Below are positions 44,282-53,815 of a DNA stretch of 64,000 nt, piece after piece. Positions within the stretch are counted from its first letter, which is position 1, and each line of letters starts with the position of its first letter. Position numbers and translations under genes: made by a program. The notes below the pieces were generated by a model, which had not been told where the DNA came from, made no database searches, and was given only the letters and a program-made list of their open reading frames with translations. The stretch lies in the NCBI RefSeq assembly GCF_016811235.1, contig NZ_JAFBID010000005.1, positions 1 to 64,000 of the forward strand, given 5' to 3'. The DNA comes from Microvirga arabica. Lineage in GTDB: Bacteria > Pseudomonadota > Alphaproteobacteria > Rhizobiales > Beijerinckiaceae.

Positions 44282-45558
44282 GGTCGCACATCGAACGGGG
44301 CCTGGCGCGCGCTGAACAGGACACCGAGGCTCTCCTCGCTGTCCTGCGCCTCCTGGTGTTCTCCGCCATCACGGCCGTGTTCTGGGCGGGCGGCGCACTT
44401 GAGCATGCGCATATGGCCATGTTCTCCTTCGTCGCCCTCGGCGCGTTCGCGACCGCAAGCCTGGCGCTGGCCTGGATCGGCTTTTTCCGGCCCTGGCTGC
44501 CCTGGGTGTTCGCGACCCTCGACGTCGGCCTCCTCCTGCACTGCGTCGGCCCGTTGGCCATGGCATTCGGATCGCCGGCGTCCGGCATCTCGGCCGCCCC
44601 GGGCACGTCGCTCATCTTCCTCCTCCTGGCGATTGCCGCCGTCCGCCACCGGCCTTATCTGGTCCTCTACACCGCCGGCCTGTTCGTGGCGGGCTGGGCG
44701 CTGCTGTGGATCACGGTCGGGGCGCAGGCGCCGGACGCCGCTTTCGTCTTGCCAGGGGAGATCACCCGCCTCTCCGTCGTGGCGCTCACGGCCGTCGTGC
44801 TGTTCGTGGCCGTGGGCCGGACGCGCCGGGCGCTCGCGGACGCCATCCGGGAGGCGCGGCTGCGCTCCAACCTGTCCCGCTTCTTCAGCGCTGGCATCGC
44901 CGACCAGCTCGCGCGGTTTGAGCCGGTGACCGCGTCCTTCCGGCCGCAGCTGGCCGCCGTGATGTTCATCGACGTGCGCGGCTTCACCCCGATGGCCGAG
45001 CGGATGACCGCAGACGAGCTCGCCTTGTTCCTCAGCGAGTACCGCCGCCGGATGGCGGCGCCGGTGACGCGGCGGGGCGGCGTCATCGACAAGTTCATCG
45101 GCGACGGGATCATGGCCGTGTTCGGCGTGCCGCATCCGACCGAGGCGGACGCCTGCAATGCCGTCCAATGCGGCCTGGACATCCTCGACGCGGCAGACCG
45201 CTGGAACGAAGAGCGCGCCGCGGCGGGACTCGGCCCTGTCGAGGTGGGGATCGGCATCCACTACGGCGAGGTCACCGCGGGAGCGCTCGGCGACGAGCAG
45301 CGCCTGGAGTTCACGGTGATCGGCGACACGGTCAACGCCGCCAACCGGATCGAGGAGCTCGCCGGCGCGCTCGGCGTTCGCCTTCTCGTGTCCGAGCCGG
45401 CGCTGCGGGCGGCAGGGCAGCTCGGGAACGGTGCCATGTGGGAACCCGTGCCGGACCAGGCCCTGCGCGGCCGGCGCCAACCCTTGCGCTTGCTGCGGCA
45501 AAAGCCCCCCGCCGAGCCGCACCAGGCCCGGTCCGACGCGGCCGTGGTGGCGTCATGA
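44278..45558 (+). CDS. Membrane-bound class III adenylate/guanylate cyclase
   Basis: A 426-residue protein with about six N-terminal helices (residues 20-190) and a C-terminal cyclase domain. FIDVRGFTPMAERM and GVIDKFIGDGIMAVFG carry the two metal-binding aspartates, and EFTVIGDTVNAANRIEEL carries the transition-state Asn/Arg. It should make cAMP. ATG 44278 fits the overlap with the small frame before it. It directly follows cusA, an unusual place for a cyclase; a second one lies at 62892. Confidence 0.88.
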   Translation: MRSHIERGLARAEQDTEALLAVLRLLVFSAITAVFWAGGALEHAHMAMFSFVALGAFATASLALAWIGFFRPWLPWVFATLDVGLLLHCVGPLAMAFGSPASGISAAPGTSLIFLLLAIAAVRHRPYLVLYTAGLFVAGWALLWITVGAQAPDAAFVLPGEITRLSVVALTAVVLFVAVGRTRRALADAIREARLRSNLSRFFSAGIADQLARFEPVTASFRPQLAAVMFIDVRGFTPMAERMTADELALFLSEYRRRMAAPVTRRGGVIDKFIGDGIMAVFGVPHPTEADACNAVQCGLDILDAADRWNEERAAAGLGPVEVGIGIHYGEVTAGALGDEQRLEFTVIGDTVNAANRIEELAGALGVRLLVSEPALRAAGQLGNGAMWEPVPDQALRGRRQPLRLLRQKPPAEPHQARSDAAVVAS

Positions 45559-45719
45559 GCGGCGTGCCTTCCTTCAACCCGTTTCGACCCGACCCGACGG
45601 TCGGGGCCGGCGCCATCGTGGGCGCGCGCCGGCTGCGTTGGGCATCGAGCCTTTCCGCGCCCGCGACACAGCCTTCACGCGACGTGAAGAACCGCATTCG
45701 ACCACAACAGGAGATCCCG

Positions 45720-46136
45720 ATGTCGAACCTCATCCTCGCACCGCGCCTGCGCGGCCCGGCCCTGAAGACCCTGGTCCTGGGCGGCCTCGCCGCCGCGGCC
45801 CTGGCCCTGCCGGCGCACGCCCAGGGCAACTCCGGCGGCAACATGGGCAACATGCAGAACATGCCCGGCATGGGCGGCGGCAAGGCGCCGGCGGCCACGG
45901 CGGCGACGAGCGCCTCGGCGACCGGCACCGTCGAGTCGGTCAGCGCCCAGCAGCGCAAGATCAAGCTCAACCACGAGCCCATCCCGGCGTTCGGCTGGCC
46001 GGCCATGTCGATGGAGATGGCGGCCGCGCCGTCGGTCGACCTCACCCAGGTGAAGCCCGGGGCCAAGGTGAAGTTCACCCTGAACAAGAGCGCGGACGGC
46101 AGCTACACCGTTCAGTCGCTCAGCCCGGCGCAATAA
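45720..46136 (+). CDS. CusF-like periplasmic copper-binding protein
   Basis: A 138-residue protein with a signal peptide, a Met/Asn/Gly-rich segment (GGNMGNMQNMPGMGGG) and a CusF beta-barrel: IKLNHEPIPAFGWPAMSMEM with the His, Trp and two Met ligands of CusF in order. It carries Cu(I)/Ag(I) to the CusBA pump. It is 160 bases after the cyclase and may belong to the cus run. A hairpin follows. Confidence 0.9.
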   Translation: MSNLILAPRLRGPALKTLVLGGLAAAALALPAHAQGNSGGNMGNMQNMPGMGGGKAPAATAATSASATGTVESVSAQQRKIKLNHEPIPAFGWPAMSMEMAAAPSVDLTQVKPGAKVKFTLNKSADGSYTVQSLSPAQ

Positions 46137-46144
46137 GCCATCCC

Positions 46145-46170
46145 GCCGGAGGCGCAGTGGCGTCTCCGGC
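46145..46170 (+). terminator. Hairpin after the cusF-like gene
   Basis: GCCGGAG pairs with CTCCGGC with further pairing inside (CGC/GCG); it lies nine bases past the stop at 46136. A pyrimidine-rich CCCTTCCCC follows but no true T run, so termination is likely but not certain. Confidence 0.5.
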
Positions 46171-46811
46171 CCTTCCCCGGCCTGGCTGGCAGCGGCCAAG
46201 GCCGGGGCCTTGTTCTCCCCGGGCGAGACTTTCTCCCAGCCGCGGTGCAACGCTCACGCTGGCAGGCTCCCGCGCGCGTGCTGATGCGGCGACCCCCTGC
46301 CGAATGCGGGACGCGAACGGCAGGGGTCCGTGAACGGCGTTCGCATGATCGGACCCATGGGCCCACCGCGCGGGAAACCCGCGCCACCCTGCGCAGGCCA
46401 TCCTCATGGACGGCGCATGACCGACATGGGCGCTCTTCGAGCTGCCACCCCTCTCAACCTCCAGGGCAGCAATGTTAGCATGGTGGGAGTTGGCGCGGTC
46501 GCTCGCGCCCTCGGGTGCCTTGAGCGCCAGGGATCTCGCGCTTCACTGTCGCGGTCTACGAAGGCGACGAGGCGTAAGCCCGCGCGTCGGGCAGCGAGGC
46601 TTCCTATTCGCTGGGCCCGGCCGTCGGCGGCCTGTCGGTGCTGCGGCTTGGGCTTTCCCGCCCGCGAGGACTGGGCAAAGCGGCACTTGGACCCAGTTGA
46701 GCATCCGTAGGGCAGGATGGCAACCGCCCACTCGGTGTAAGGGGATGCCTGCATTGTCGCGCCTCCACGTGCGGCAGCAATAGCCGCACGTGTGGCGGGG
46801 CACGGCAGCCA
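46171..46811. other. Gap without a supported gene
   Basis: Several open frames exist on both strands, none with a family signature, signal sequence or ribosome site. The stretch may be degraded coding DNA between the plus-strand cus run and the minus-strand sco-ATPase run. Confidence 0.5.
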
Positions 46812-46814
46812 CGG

Positions 46815-47507
46815 TCAGAAAAAGGACCGGAGGCGCTCCCACAACGAAGGGCTTCGCTCCACGTCGTGGCGGTCGCGGTCGTTCACCAGGGCGTTGATGT
46901 AGACGACCAGGTTCGTGGGTTCGAACTGCAGGCCGTGGAAGTTCGCGCGCCAGCGTCCCTCGCGGTCGATGACGTGGGTGACGATGCCATGCATCTGCAT
47001 GCCGTCGGCAGTCTTGGTGAACTTGTGTCCGAACTGTTCCGCCAGCTTGCGGGTCGCATCCTCGGGCATCCCAGGTGTGGTCGTCAGGAACGCCCAATTC
47101 CGCAAATCGAGCCCGCGCTCCGCACCGAAGGCGCTCAAGACCTCCGGCTTGTCACGGTCCGGGTCGGTGGTGATGGTCAGGAACTGTACCTGATCGCGCA
47201 TCGGCGTGCTGTTCACCATGCCCTGGATCTCGGCGATCTTCTCAGTGTGGAGCGGGCACACGTCCGTGCAGCCCAAGTAAATGAAATTGACGATGACGAC
47301 CTTGCCGCGAAGCGCGGAGAGGCGATGATCGTTTCCCTTGGCGTCCCGCAGCGTGAATTCCGGAGCGGGCCGGTCCTTCACCTCGAAGTACTTCTCCTTT
47401 TTGTGCATCTCGCCCTGGAGGCTGTCGAGCGAGTGCGCCGACGCAGGGTTGGCTGTCAGGCTGGCGAGCGCGACGGCGGCGACAGCGATGAGCGAAGGCA
47501 AGTTCAC
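46815..47507 (-). CDS. SCO1/SenC copper chaperone
   Basis: A 230-residue exported protein of the thioredoxin fold. The GTG at 47507 has GGAGAA upstream and gives a signal peptide (LPSLIAVAAVALASLTANPAS). The copper ligands are CTDVCP (CxxxC) and a later histidine in MHGIVTHVID. Sco proteins deliver copper to cytochrome oxidase and also act in copper resistance. It is 146 bases downstream of the ATPase gene on the same strand. Confidence 0.9.
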   Translation of the reverse strand: MNLPSLIAVAAVALASLTANPASAHSLDSLQGEMHKKEKYFEVKDRPAPEFTLRDAKGNDHRLSALRGKVVIVNFIYLGCTDVCPLHTEKIAEIQGMVNSTPMRDQVQFLTITTDPDRDKPEVLSAFGAERGLDLRNWAFLTTTPGMPEDATRKLAEQFGHKFTKTADGMQMHGIVTHVIDREGRWRANFHGLQFEPTNLVVYINALVNDRDRHDVERSPSLWERLRSFF

Positions 47508-47652
47508 GATTAGGTTCTCCACTTTGAAGTTTTCTGGGCCGGCGCGCTTGAGGTGGCGCCGAGGCCCGGGCAGAGGCATTGCGCTACCCGCGGCATCGGC
47601 AGCGGGGTGAAACCTGGCCGGCTCCCGCCTGCCGACGCCCGCGCCCGGGCCA

Positions 47653-50061
47653 TCAGATCCGGGCGACGCGGAGCCGCAGCGCGTTGGCGATCACGCTGAC
47701 GGACGACAGCGCCATGGCCGCGGCGGCGATGATCGGCGACAGCAGGACACCAAGGATCGGGAAGAGCACGCCGGCCGCCACGGGCACCCCGAGGGCGTTG
47801 TAGATGAAGGCCCAGAACAGGTTCTGACGGATGTTGCGCATGGTGGCCTGCGACAGCCGCCGTGCCCGCACGATGCCGTTGAGGTCGCCCTTGAGCAGCG
47901 TGACGCCGGCGCTTTCAATGGCCACGTCGGTGCCGGTGCCCATGGCAATGCCGACGTCGGCGGCGGCAAGCGCCGGGGCGTCGTTGACCCCGTCGCCGGC
48001 CATGGCAACCACCCGGCCCGCGGCCTTGTGGCGGTTGACCACGGCACTCTTCTCCTCCGGCAGCACCTCCGCCTCGACCTCGGTGATGCCGAGCCGGCGG
48101 GCGACGGCCTCCGCGGTGGTCCGGTTGTCGCCGGTGAGCATCACGACGCGGATGCCTTCAGCCTTGAGCCCGGCCAGCGCCTCGGGGGTCGTGGCCTTCA
48201 CCGGGTCCGCGATGGCGATGGTGCCGGCGGCCCGTCCGTCGATGCCGACGAAGATCGCTGTGGCGCCCTCGCGCCGGAGCTCGTCCGCGGCTTGCGACAG
48301 CGGCGCGACGTCGACGCCGCGCTCGGCGAGGAAGCGGGTGTTGCCCAGCACCACGTCCTTGCCGTCCACCTTACCGAGGGCTCCCTTGCCGGTGGGGGAG
48401 TCGAACCCCACCGGATCGCCCAGGGCAAGGCGCCGATGCGTCGCCGCCGCGACGATGGCCGTGGCGAGCGGGTGCTCGCTGGCGCGCTCGACGCTTGCGG
48501 CGAGGCGCAGGATCTCGTCCTCGCCGAAGCCTGGCGCCGGCACCACCGCGGTCACGGCGGGCTTGCCCTCGGTGAGGGTGCCGGTCTTGTCGACGACGAG
48601 GGTGTCGACCTTCTCCATCCGCTCCAGCGCCTCGGCGTTCTTGATGAGGACGCCGCCTTGGGCGCCGCGTCCGACGCCGACCATGATCGACATGGGCGTC
48701 GCGAGGCCGAGGGCACACGGACAGGCGATGATGAGCACCGCGACCGCTGCGATGAGGGCGAAGGAGAGGCGCGGCTCCGGGCCGAAGACGTACCACGCGA
48801 GGAAGGCCAGCGCGGCGATCACGATCACCGCAGGCACGAACCAACCGGCGACCTGGTCGACGAGCCGTTGGATCGGCGCGCGGGAACGCTGGGCGTCGGC
48901 GACCATCTGCACGATGCGGGCGAGCATGGTGTCGCGTCCGACCCGCTCGGCGCGCATGACGAAGCTTCCGGTCTGGTTGAGGGTGCCCGCGGTCACCTTG
49001 GATCCGGGCTCCTTGGTGACCGGCATCGACTCGCCCGTCACCATAGATTCGTCGACCGAGCAGCGCCCTTCCAGGACTTCGCCGTCAACCGGCACCTTTT
49101 CGCCCGGGCGGACCCGCAGCCGGTCGTCGACGCCAACCGCGTCAAGGGCGATCTCCTCGTCGAGCCCGTCCGCGCCGACGCGCCGCGCTGTCTTGGGCGT
49201 GAGGTCGAGCAGGGCCCGGATGGCGCCGGAGGTCTGGTCACGGGCCTTGAGCTCCAGCACCTGCCCAAGGAGAACCAGGACGGTGATCACGGCCGCTGCC
49301 TCGAAGTAGGCCGGGATGGCGCCGTCGGGCCCCCGCAGGGCCGCCGGGAACAGGCCGGGGGCGAGGGTCGCGACGGTGCTGTAGGCCCAGGCCGCGCCGA
49401 CGCCGAGCGCGATCAGTGTGAACATGTTGAGGCTGCGCGCCAGAACTGACTGCCAGCCGCGCACGAAGAACGGCCAGCCGGCCCAGAGCACCACCGGCGT
49501 GGCGAGGGCGAGTTGCAGCCAATTGGAGGCCTGCTGGCCGATTACGTGGGTGAGCCCCGTCAGATCGCCGCCCATGGCCAGGAGCACGACAGGAACGGTC
49601 AAGGCCGTGCCGATCCAGAACCGGCGCGTCATGTCGACGAGCTCCGGGTTCGGGCCTGCATCCGCGGTGACGATGTCGGGTTCGAGAGCCATGCCGCAGA
49701 TGGGGCAGGATCCTGGCCCGACCTGCCTGACCTCGGGGTGCATCGGGCAGGTGTAGACCGTGCCCTCCGGGACGGGCTCGTCGGTCTCCTTGACGGCCTG
49801 CGGGGACAGATAGCGGGCTGGATCCTTTTCGAACTTGTCCCGGCATCCGCCCGAGCAGAAATAGAACGGGCGCCCGCCGTGCTGCGCCCGATGGGGCGTG
49901 GTGTGCGGGTCGACCATCATGCCGCAGACCGGGTCCTTCACGCGGTGCTCCGCATCGGGACCGGCCGGATGCATGCCTGTGTCGGCTGGGCCGCCCAGGA
50001 GGGCGCGGGCGGGGGCATCGTGGTTGCAGCACGAGGCCGCCTTGGCTCGGTCATGGGTCAT
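47653..50061 (-). CDS. copA: Copper-translocating P-type ATPase with YHS and HMBD domains
   Basis: The 802-residue protein exports Cu(I) by ATP hydrolysis. The N terminus carries SCCNHD, a YHS domain ([11 protein letters not shown]...FYFCSGGC, about residues 40-85) and a metal-binding segment [22 protein letters not shown] (C and H rich), instead of the usual CxxC domains. The core has TGES, CPC in the sixth helix (near 450), [13 protein letters not shown] and GDGVNDAP, plus YN and MxxSS residues of Cu(I) pumps. ATG 50061 is the start; upstream sequence overlaps another gene. It lies in the motif-headed run 50583-46815. Confidence 0.94.
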   Translation of the reverse strand: MTHDRAKAASCCNHDAPARALLGGPADTGMHPAGPDAEHRVKDPVCGMMVDPHTTPHRAQHGGRPFYFCSGGCRDKFEKDPARYLSPQAVKETDEPVPEGTVYTCPMHPEVRQVGPGSCPICGMALEPDIVTADAGPNPELVDMTRRFWIGTALTVPVVLLAMGGDLTGLTHVIGQQASNWLQLALATPVVLWAGWPFFVRGWQSVLARSLNMFTLIALGVGAAWAYSTVATLAPGLFPAALRGPDGAIPAYFEAAAVITVLVLLGQVLELKARDQTSGAIRALLDLTPKTARRVGADGLDEEIALDAVGVDDRLRVRPGEKVPVDGEVLEGRCSVDESMVTGESMPVTKEPGSKVTAGTLNQTGSFVMRAERVGRDTMLARIVQMVADAQRSRAPIQRLVDQVAGWFVPAVIVIAALAFLAWYVFGPEPRLSFALIAAVAVLIIACPCALGLATPMSIMVGVGRGAQGGVLIKNAEALERMEKVDTLVVDKTGTLTEGKPAVTAVVPAPGFGEDEILRLAASVERASEHPLATAIVAAATHRRLALGDPVGFDSPTGKGALGKVDGKDVVLGNTRFLAERGVDVAPLSQAADELRREGATAIFVGIDGRAAGTIAIADPVKATTPEALAGLKAEGIRVVMLTGDNRTTAEAVARRLGITEVEAEVLPEEKSAVVNRHKAAGRVVAMAGDGVNDAPALAAADVGIAMGTGTDVAIESAGVTLLKGDLNGIVRARRLSQATMRNIRQNLFWAFIYNALGVPVAAGVLFPILGVLLSPIIAAAAMALSSVSVIANALRLRVARI

Positions 50062-50200
50062 GGGCGGTTTCCTTGTCGGCCAAGGGCGCGAACCCGCGCG
50101 CCCGGTGAACAAACGCCCGGTTCTGGGCATCGATCCTTTGATGGCGCAGCCCCTGTGTCGCGCAAACGCACAATCGGGCGGCGGTGATGGTGCCCCGGCC

Positions 50201-50365
50201 TCACTCGAAAAGCCGGGCAACGGCGAACAGCACGATCAGCAGGCCAGCCCCCAGGCACAGGGCCATCGCCCAGTGGAAGCCGCTCGTCGCTGGCCGCTGG
50301 TGGTGGCCAGGCCTGCCACCCATCCTGACAGCGGTTTTCGGATCATGATCGGAGCTCGAACCCAT
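50201..50365 (-). CDS. His-rich single-helix micropeptide, 54 aa
   Basis: The ATG at 50365 follows AAGGAAC. The product has a charged, His-containing N-terminal half ([18 protein letters not shown]) and one C-terminal membrane helix ([20 protein letters not shown]), the layout of DUF2933-type proteins that occur with CopA ATPases. It lies between a 45-residue gene and the ATPase on the same strand. A role in copper binding is an inference. Confidence 0.7.
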   Translation of the reverse strand: MGSSSDHDPKTAVRMGGRPGHHQRPATSGFHWAMALCLGAGLLIVLFAVARLFE

Positions 50366-50445
50366 GTGCTGTTCCTTGTTCAAACTGTCAGGGTTTGTGG
50401 GAGGGACGTGGCCGGCGGTGAAACCTCCGGAAGTTGGACACCGCC

Positions 50446-50583
50446 TCAGGCATCCGGCCGCGGCGCCTGCCGGGGTTCCGGACGCCTTGCCTGGACGGAG
50501 ACCAGTGCGCCGCTCGCGGCGCGGGACCTCGCAACGGTCGCGAGGAGGAGCAGAAGGGTTGTCAGTGCTGATACGATGAACAT
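50446..50583 (-). CDS. Small membrane peptide, 45 aa
   Basis: The ATG at 50583 has AAGG five bases upstream and starts a leucine-rich helix (MFIVSALTTLLLLLATVARS) followed by a basic, Pro-rich tail. It is the first gene after the sigma motif at 50628-50654, with a leader of about 40 bases, which supports translation. The function is unknown. Confidence 0.5.
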   Translation of the reverse strand: MFIVSALTTLLLLLATVARSRAASGALVSVQARRPEPRQAPRPDA

Positions 50584-50627
50584 GGCCTTGCCTCAGCGCC
50601 GCGGGAGGCGGCGCATTCCCCCTATCA

Positions 50628-50654
50628 TTCGGAATTGGTGGGACGACGGTTACA
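50628..50654 (-). promoter_or_regulatory. ECF-sigma motif before the ATPase/sco run
   Basis: On the minus strand TGTAACC (50654-50648), 16 bases, CGAA (50631-50628). It diverges from the copy at 50899-50925. Confidence 0.85.
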
Positions 50655-50898
50655 CGCCTCACGCGTCTGTGAACGGTCGACAGCCCGCGCGGGTGCAGGG
50701 CTGGTGCCGGCCCGGACCCTGGGTTTTCCGGCTTGCAGTGTGGTCGCTGTGCCGAGCGGCAGCGGTACAAAACGCCATGATGCCCGTCACGGGTTCGACC
50801 GGCCACCCATGCGCAATCGACTGAACGCCATGGATCCGGGCCCAGCGTCCTGGCCAAACGGGCGGTCCCTCCCAGCCCCAAACTTCCGGGCACGGTGA

Positions 50899-50925
50899 TG
50901 TAACCAATCGGCTCCCGCTGTCGAA
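50899..50925 (+). promoter_or_regulatory. ECF-sigma motif before the epimerase/SPW fusion gene
   Basis: TGTAACC (50899-50905), 16 bases, CGAA (50922-50925). A TTG at 50927 directly after CGAA would lie at or before the transcript start, so the TTG at 51017 is the more likely initiation codon. Confidence 0.85.
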
Positions 50926-51016
50926 CTTGCACGAGACGCCTCCTCCCGCTTGGACCAATCATGATGGTCGACCCCGGGCCGATGACGAGGCACTGAATGT
51001 CGGGAAGGAGCACAGC

Positions 51017-53626
51017 TTGGGCGCGGAACGGGACATTGTACTCATCACGGGCGCCAGCGGGTTCATCGGGCGTGCGCTCATCAAGCGGCTGGCCGACCGC
51101 TACACCCTTGTCGGCCTCGACCGCGCCGGCCCTCCGGATCCCCCCGCGCCGGCGCACGCCGTCGACTTCGACCTGGGTTCGGACGACAAGGTGAAGGCGG
51201 CGCTCGACGAGGTGCGCCGCCGGTTCGGGTCGCGTATTGCGTCAGTCATCCATCTTGCCGCCTATTACGACGTCTCGGGCGAGCCCAACCCACTCTACGA
51301 CCAGATCACGGTCCAGGGCACGCGCCGGCTGATCGACGCTCTCCAGACGTTCGATGTCGGGCAGTTCGTGTTCGCCAGCACCATGCTGGTCCACAAGCCC
51401 ACGGGGCGACCCGACGAGACCATCAACGAACGCTCTCCCGTCGAGCCCACCTGGGCCTATCCGGAATCAAAGGTCCGCACGGAGGCGATGCTGCGCGAGC
51501 GCCACGGCCGCATCCCGGTCGTCTTCCTGCGCATCGCGGGCGTTTACGACGATATCGGCCACTCGCCATTCATCGCCGAGCAGGTGGCGCGCATCTACGA
51601 GCAAAGGGTGACGGCGCACCTGTATCCGGGCATGCTCTGCGCCGGACAGTCCTTTCTCCACATTGACGACCTCACTGAGGCCGTGGCCCGGGTTGTTGAC
51701 CGCGGGCGCGCGCTCCCGCCCGAACTGCCGCTGCTCGTGGGCGAGCCCGACGCGCTCGGCTATGCCGAGGTGCAGAACATCGTCGGCCGCAGCCTCCATG
51801 GGGAAGATTGGGCGACTATCCGGATGCCCAAATCGCTCGCCCTGGCAGGCTCCTGGATCCAAAACGAGGTGCTGGGCGACGACGACTTCATCAAGCCGTG
51901 GATGGTCGAGCAATCCAACGACCACTACATCCTCGACATCTCACAGGCCCGGCGCTTGCTCGACTGGGAGCCGAAGCACTCCCTCCGCGGCACCCTTCCA
52001 CGCATCGTGGCCGCGCTGAAACAGGACCCGGTCGGATGGTACAAGACGAACAAGCTCAACCCGGCGCTCGTCGCCTGGCAGAGCCAGCCGCCGGCACAGG
52101 GCCATGACGCGGGCGGCAGCCAGGGAACCAGCCATGGCGGGATGAGCCATGCCCACGGGATCGGTGCCGCGGCGGACGCCTGCGCGATTCCCGGCATGGG
52201 CGATCACGATCACATGGCGATGATGGAGGACGACGCCCGCCGGACACGGTGGGCGCATTTCGCCAACATGGGATTGGGCCTGTGGCTCGCGGCGAGCCCC
52301 CTCGTCTACGACGCGGTGACGAGCGAAACAGTGGGCGCCGCAGTGCAGGCTGTCACGGCCGAGCGCGGGCTGCCGTCGGTCGAGTGGCGGGCCGGCGTTC
52401 TGATGGCGAGCGACATGGTCAGCGGCCTGCTCATCGCCGTCTTTGCCGCCCTGTCGCTCCACCGGCCGACTGCTTGGTTCGCGCCGTGGGCCAACACCTT
52501 TGTCGGCCTCTGGCTTCTGTTTGCGCCGCTCCTGTTCTGGAGCCCGAGCGCGGCACAGTACCAGAATGACCTCATCGTCGGCGGGCTGGTGATCGCGTTC
52601 TCTGTGATCGTCCCGATGATGCCCGGGATGAGCATGGCCGGCATGATGGATCCGAAGTCGGTTCCACCCGGTTGGACGTTCGGTCCGTCGACCGGGGCGC
52701 AGCGGCTGCCCATCGCCGCGATGGGGCTCGTCGGACTTCTGATCGCGCGCATGCTCACCGCCTATCAACTCGGGCACGTCGACTACGCCTGGGAGCCGTT
52801 CTTTGCCGGCGACCCGGCCGACCCGAGGAACGGAACCGAGGAAATCATCACCTCCGCCGTGTCGAAGGCCTGGCCGATCCCCGACGCGGGCCTGGGCGCG
52901 GTGGCCTACATGCTGGAGATCCTGATGGCGGTGATGGGGACCCGTGACCGCTGGCGGACCATGCCCTGGATGGTGACGTTCTTCGGCATTCTCGTGATCC
53001 CGCTCGGGGTGGTGAGCATCTACTTCATCATCATCCAGCCCATCATGATCGGCACCTGGAGCACGCCGGCGCTCATCGCCGCGCTGGCGATGCTGATCAT
53101 GATCCCATTCGCCCTCGACGAGGTGATCGCGATGGGACAGTTCCTCTCCTGGACGCATCGCCGGGGCAAGCCGCTGCTGCGCACGTTTTTCCAAGGCGAT
53201 GCCGTGGAGGGCGGCCGAGAGGATACCTCCGACGCCCTCGCAAGCCCGGCCAAGTTCTGGGCGGACACGACCCGTGGCATCACGCTGCCATGGACGCTGG
53301 CAGGCGCGATGGCCATCGGCGCGTTCCTGATGCTGACCCGCCTCGTCCTCGGCACCTCGGGCGCGATGGCGAACAGCGACCACGTCGTCGGCGCTCTGAC
53401 GATCACGGTGGCCATCATCGCGACGGCGGAGGTCGCGCGCCCACTGCGTTTCGTGAACCTGCTGTTCGGGGCGTGGCTCGTCGCGGCACCATGGGTGCTG
53501 GGCGGCGCCGATGCGACCGCCGCTTGGGTCAGCGTTGGGCTCGGGTTGGCGCTCATGGGCCTGAGCCTGCCGCGGGGGCGGCGCAGCGGGGAGCATTATG
53601 CGAGTTGGGATCGCTATGTGGTCTGA
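51017..53626 (+). CDS. Fusion: NAD-dependent epimerase, VKOR-like domain and SPW repeats
   Basis: An 869-residue protein. Residues 1-355 form an extended short-chain dehydrogenase/epimerase: NAD loop TGASGFIG at 11-18 and YPESK near 150. A His/Met-rich linker (about 361-404) leads to membrane helices. SPW motifs lie near 408-431, 483-511 and 808-831 (LWLAASPL, LWLLFAPLLFWSP, AWLVAAPWVL). About 578-724 resembles vitamin K epoxide reductase (TAYQLGHVDYAWEPFF, then IIIQPIMIGTWSTPALIAA), but TWSTP stands where the redox CxxC is expected. The TTG at 51017 follows AAGGAG. The epimerase part should be cytoplasmic; the function is unknown. Confidence 0.8.
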   Translation: MGAERDIVLITGASGFIGRALIKRLADRYTLVGLDRAGPPDPPAPAHAVDFDLGSDDKVKAALDEVRRRFGSRIASVIHLAAYYDVSGEPNPLYDQITVQGTRRLIDALQTFDVGQFVFASTMLVHKPTGRPDETINERSPVEPTWAYPESKVRTEAMLRERHGRIPVVFLRIAGVYDDIGHSPFIAEQVARIYEQRVTAHLYPGMLCAGQSFLHIDDLTEAVARVVDRGRALPPELPLLVGEPDALGYAEVQNIVGRSLHGEDWATIRMPKSLALAGSWIQNEVLGDDDFIKPWMVEQSNDHYILDISQARRLLDWEPKHSLRGTLPRIVAALKQDPVGWYKTNKLNPALVAWQSQPPAQGHDAGGSQGTSHGGMSHAHGIGAAADACAIPGMGDHDHMAMMEDDARRTRWAHFANMGLGLWLAASPLVYDAVTSETVGAAVQAVTAERGLPSVEWRAGVLMASDMVSGLLIAVFAALSLHRPTAWFAPWANTFVGLWLLFAPLLFWSPSAAQYQNDLIVGGLVIAFSVIVPMMPGMSMAGMMDPKSVPPGWTFGPSTGAQRLPIAAMGLVGLLIARMLTAYQLGHVDYAWEPFFAGDPADPRNGTEEIITSAVSKAWPIPDAGLGAVAYMLEILMAVMGTRDRWRTMPWMVTFFGILVIPLGVVSIYFIIIQPIMIGTWSTPALIAALAMLIMIPFALDEVIAMGQFLSWTHRRGKPLLRTFFQGDAVEGGREDTSDALASPAKFWADTTRGITLPWTLAGAMAIGAFLMLTRLVLGTSGAMANSDHVVGALTITVAIIATAEVARPLRFVNLLFGAWLVAAPWVLGGADATAAWVSVGLGLALMGLSLPRGRRSGEHYASWDRYVV

Positions 53627-53815
53627 GGCGAGGGTGCGGGAGACGCGGATGCGGCTGACGAACAAGGGGGCCATCGTGAACGTCCCACCCATGGCCGCCG
53701 GAGCGATGAGCCCGGCCGGCGGACCCTCTGTCGCTGCCAGGGGGGCGACCTGCTTCAACGGAGCCGTTCTCACGGTGGCCAACGGCCACCTGAACCGGCG
53801 GTTGGGAGGACCAGA

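Noticed and set aside
46404-46754. Minus-strand frame of 116 codons in the gap after the cusF-like gene
   Set aside because: No ribosome site, family signature or coupling with a neighbour; Arg/Ala-rich.
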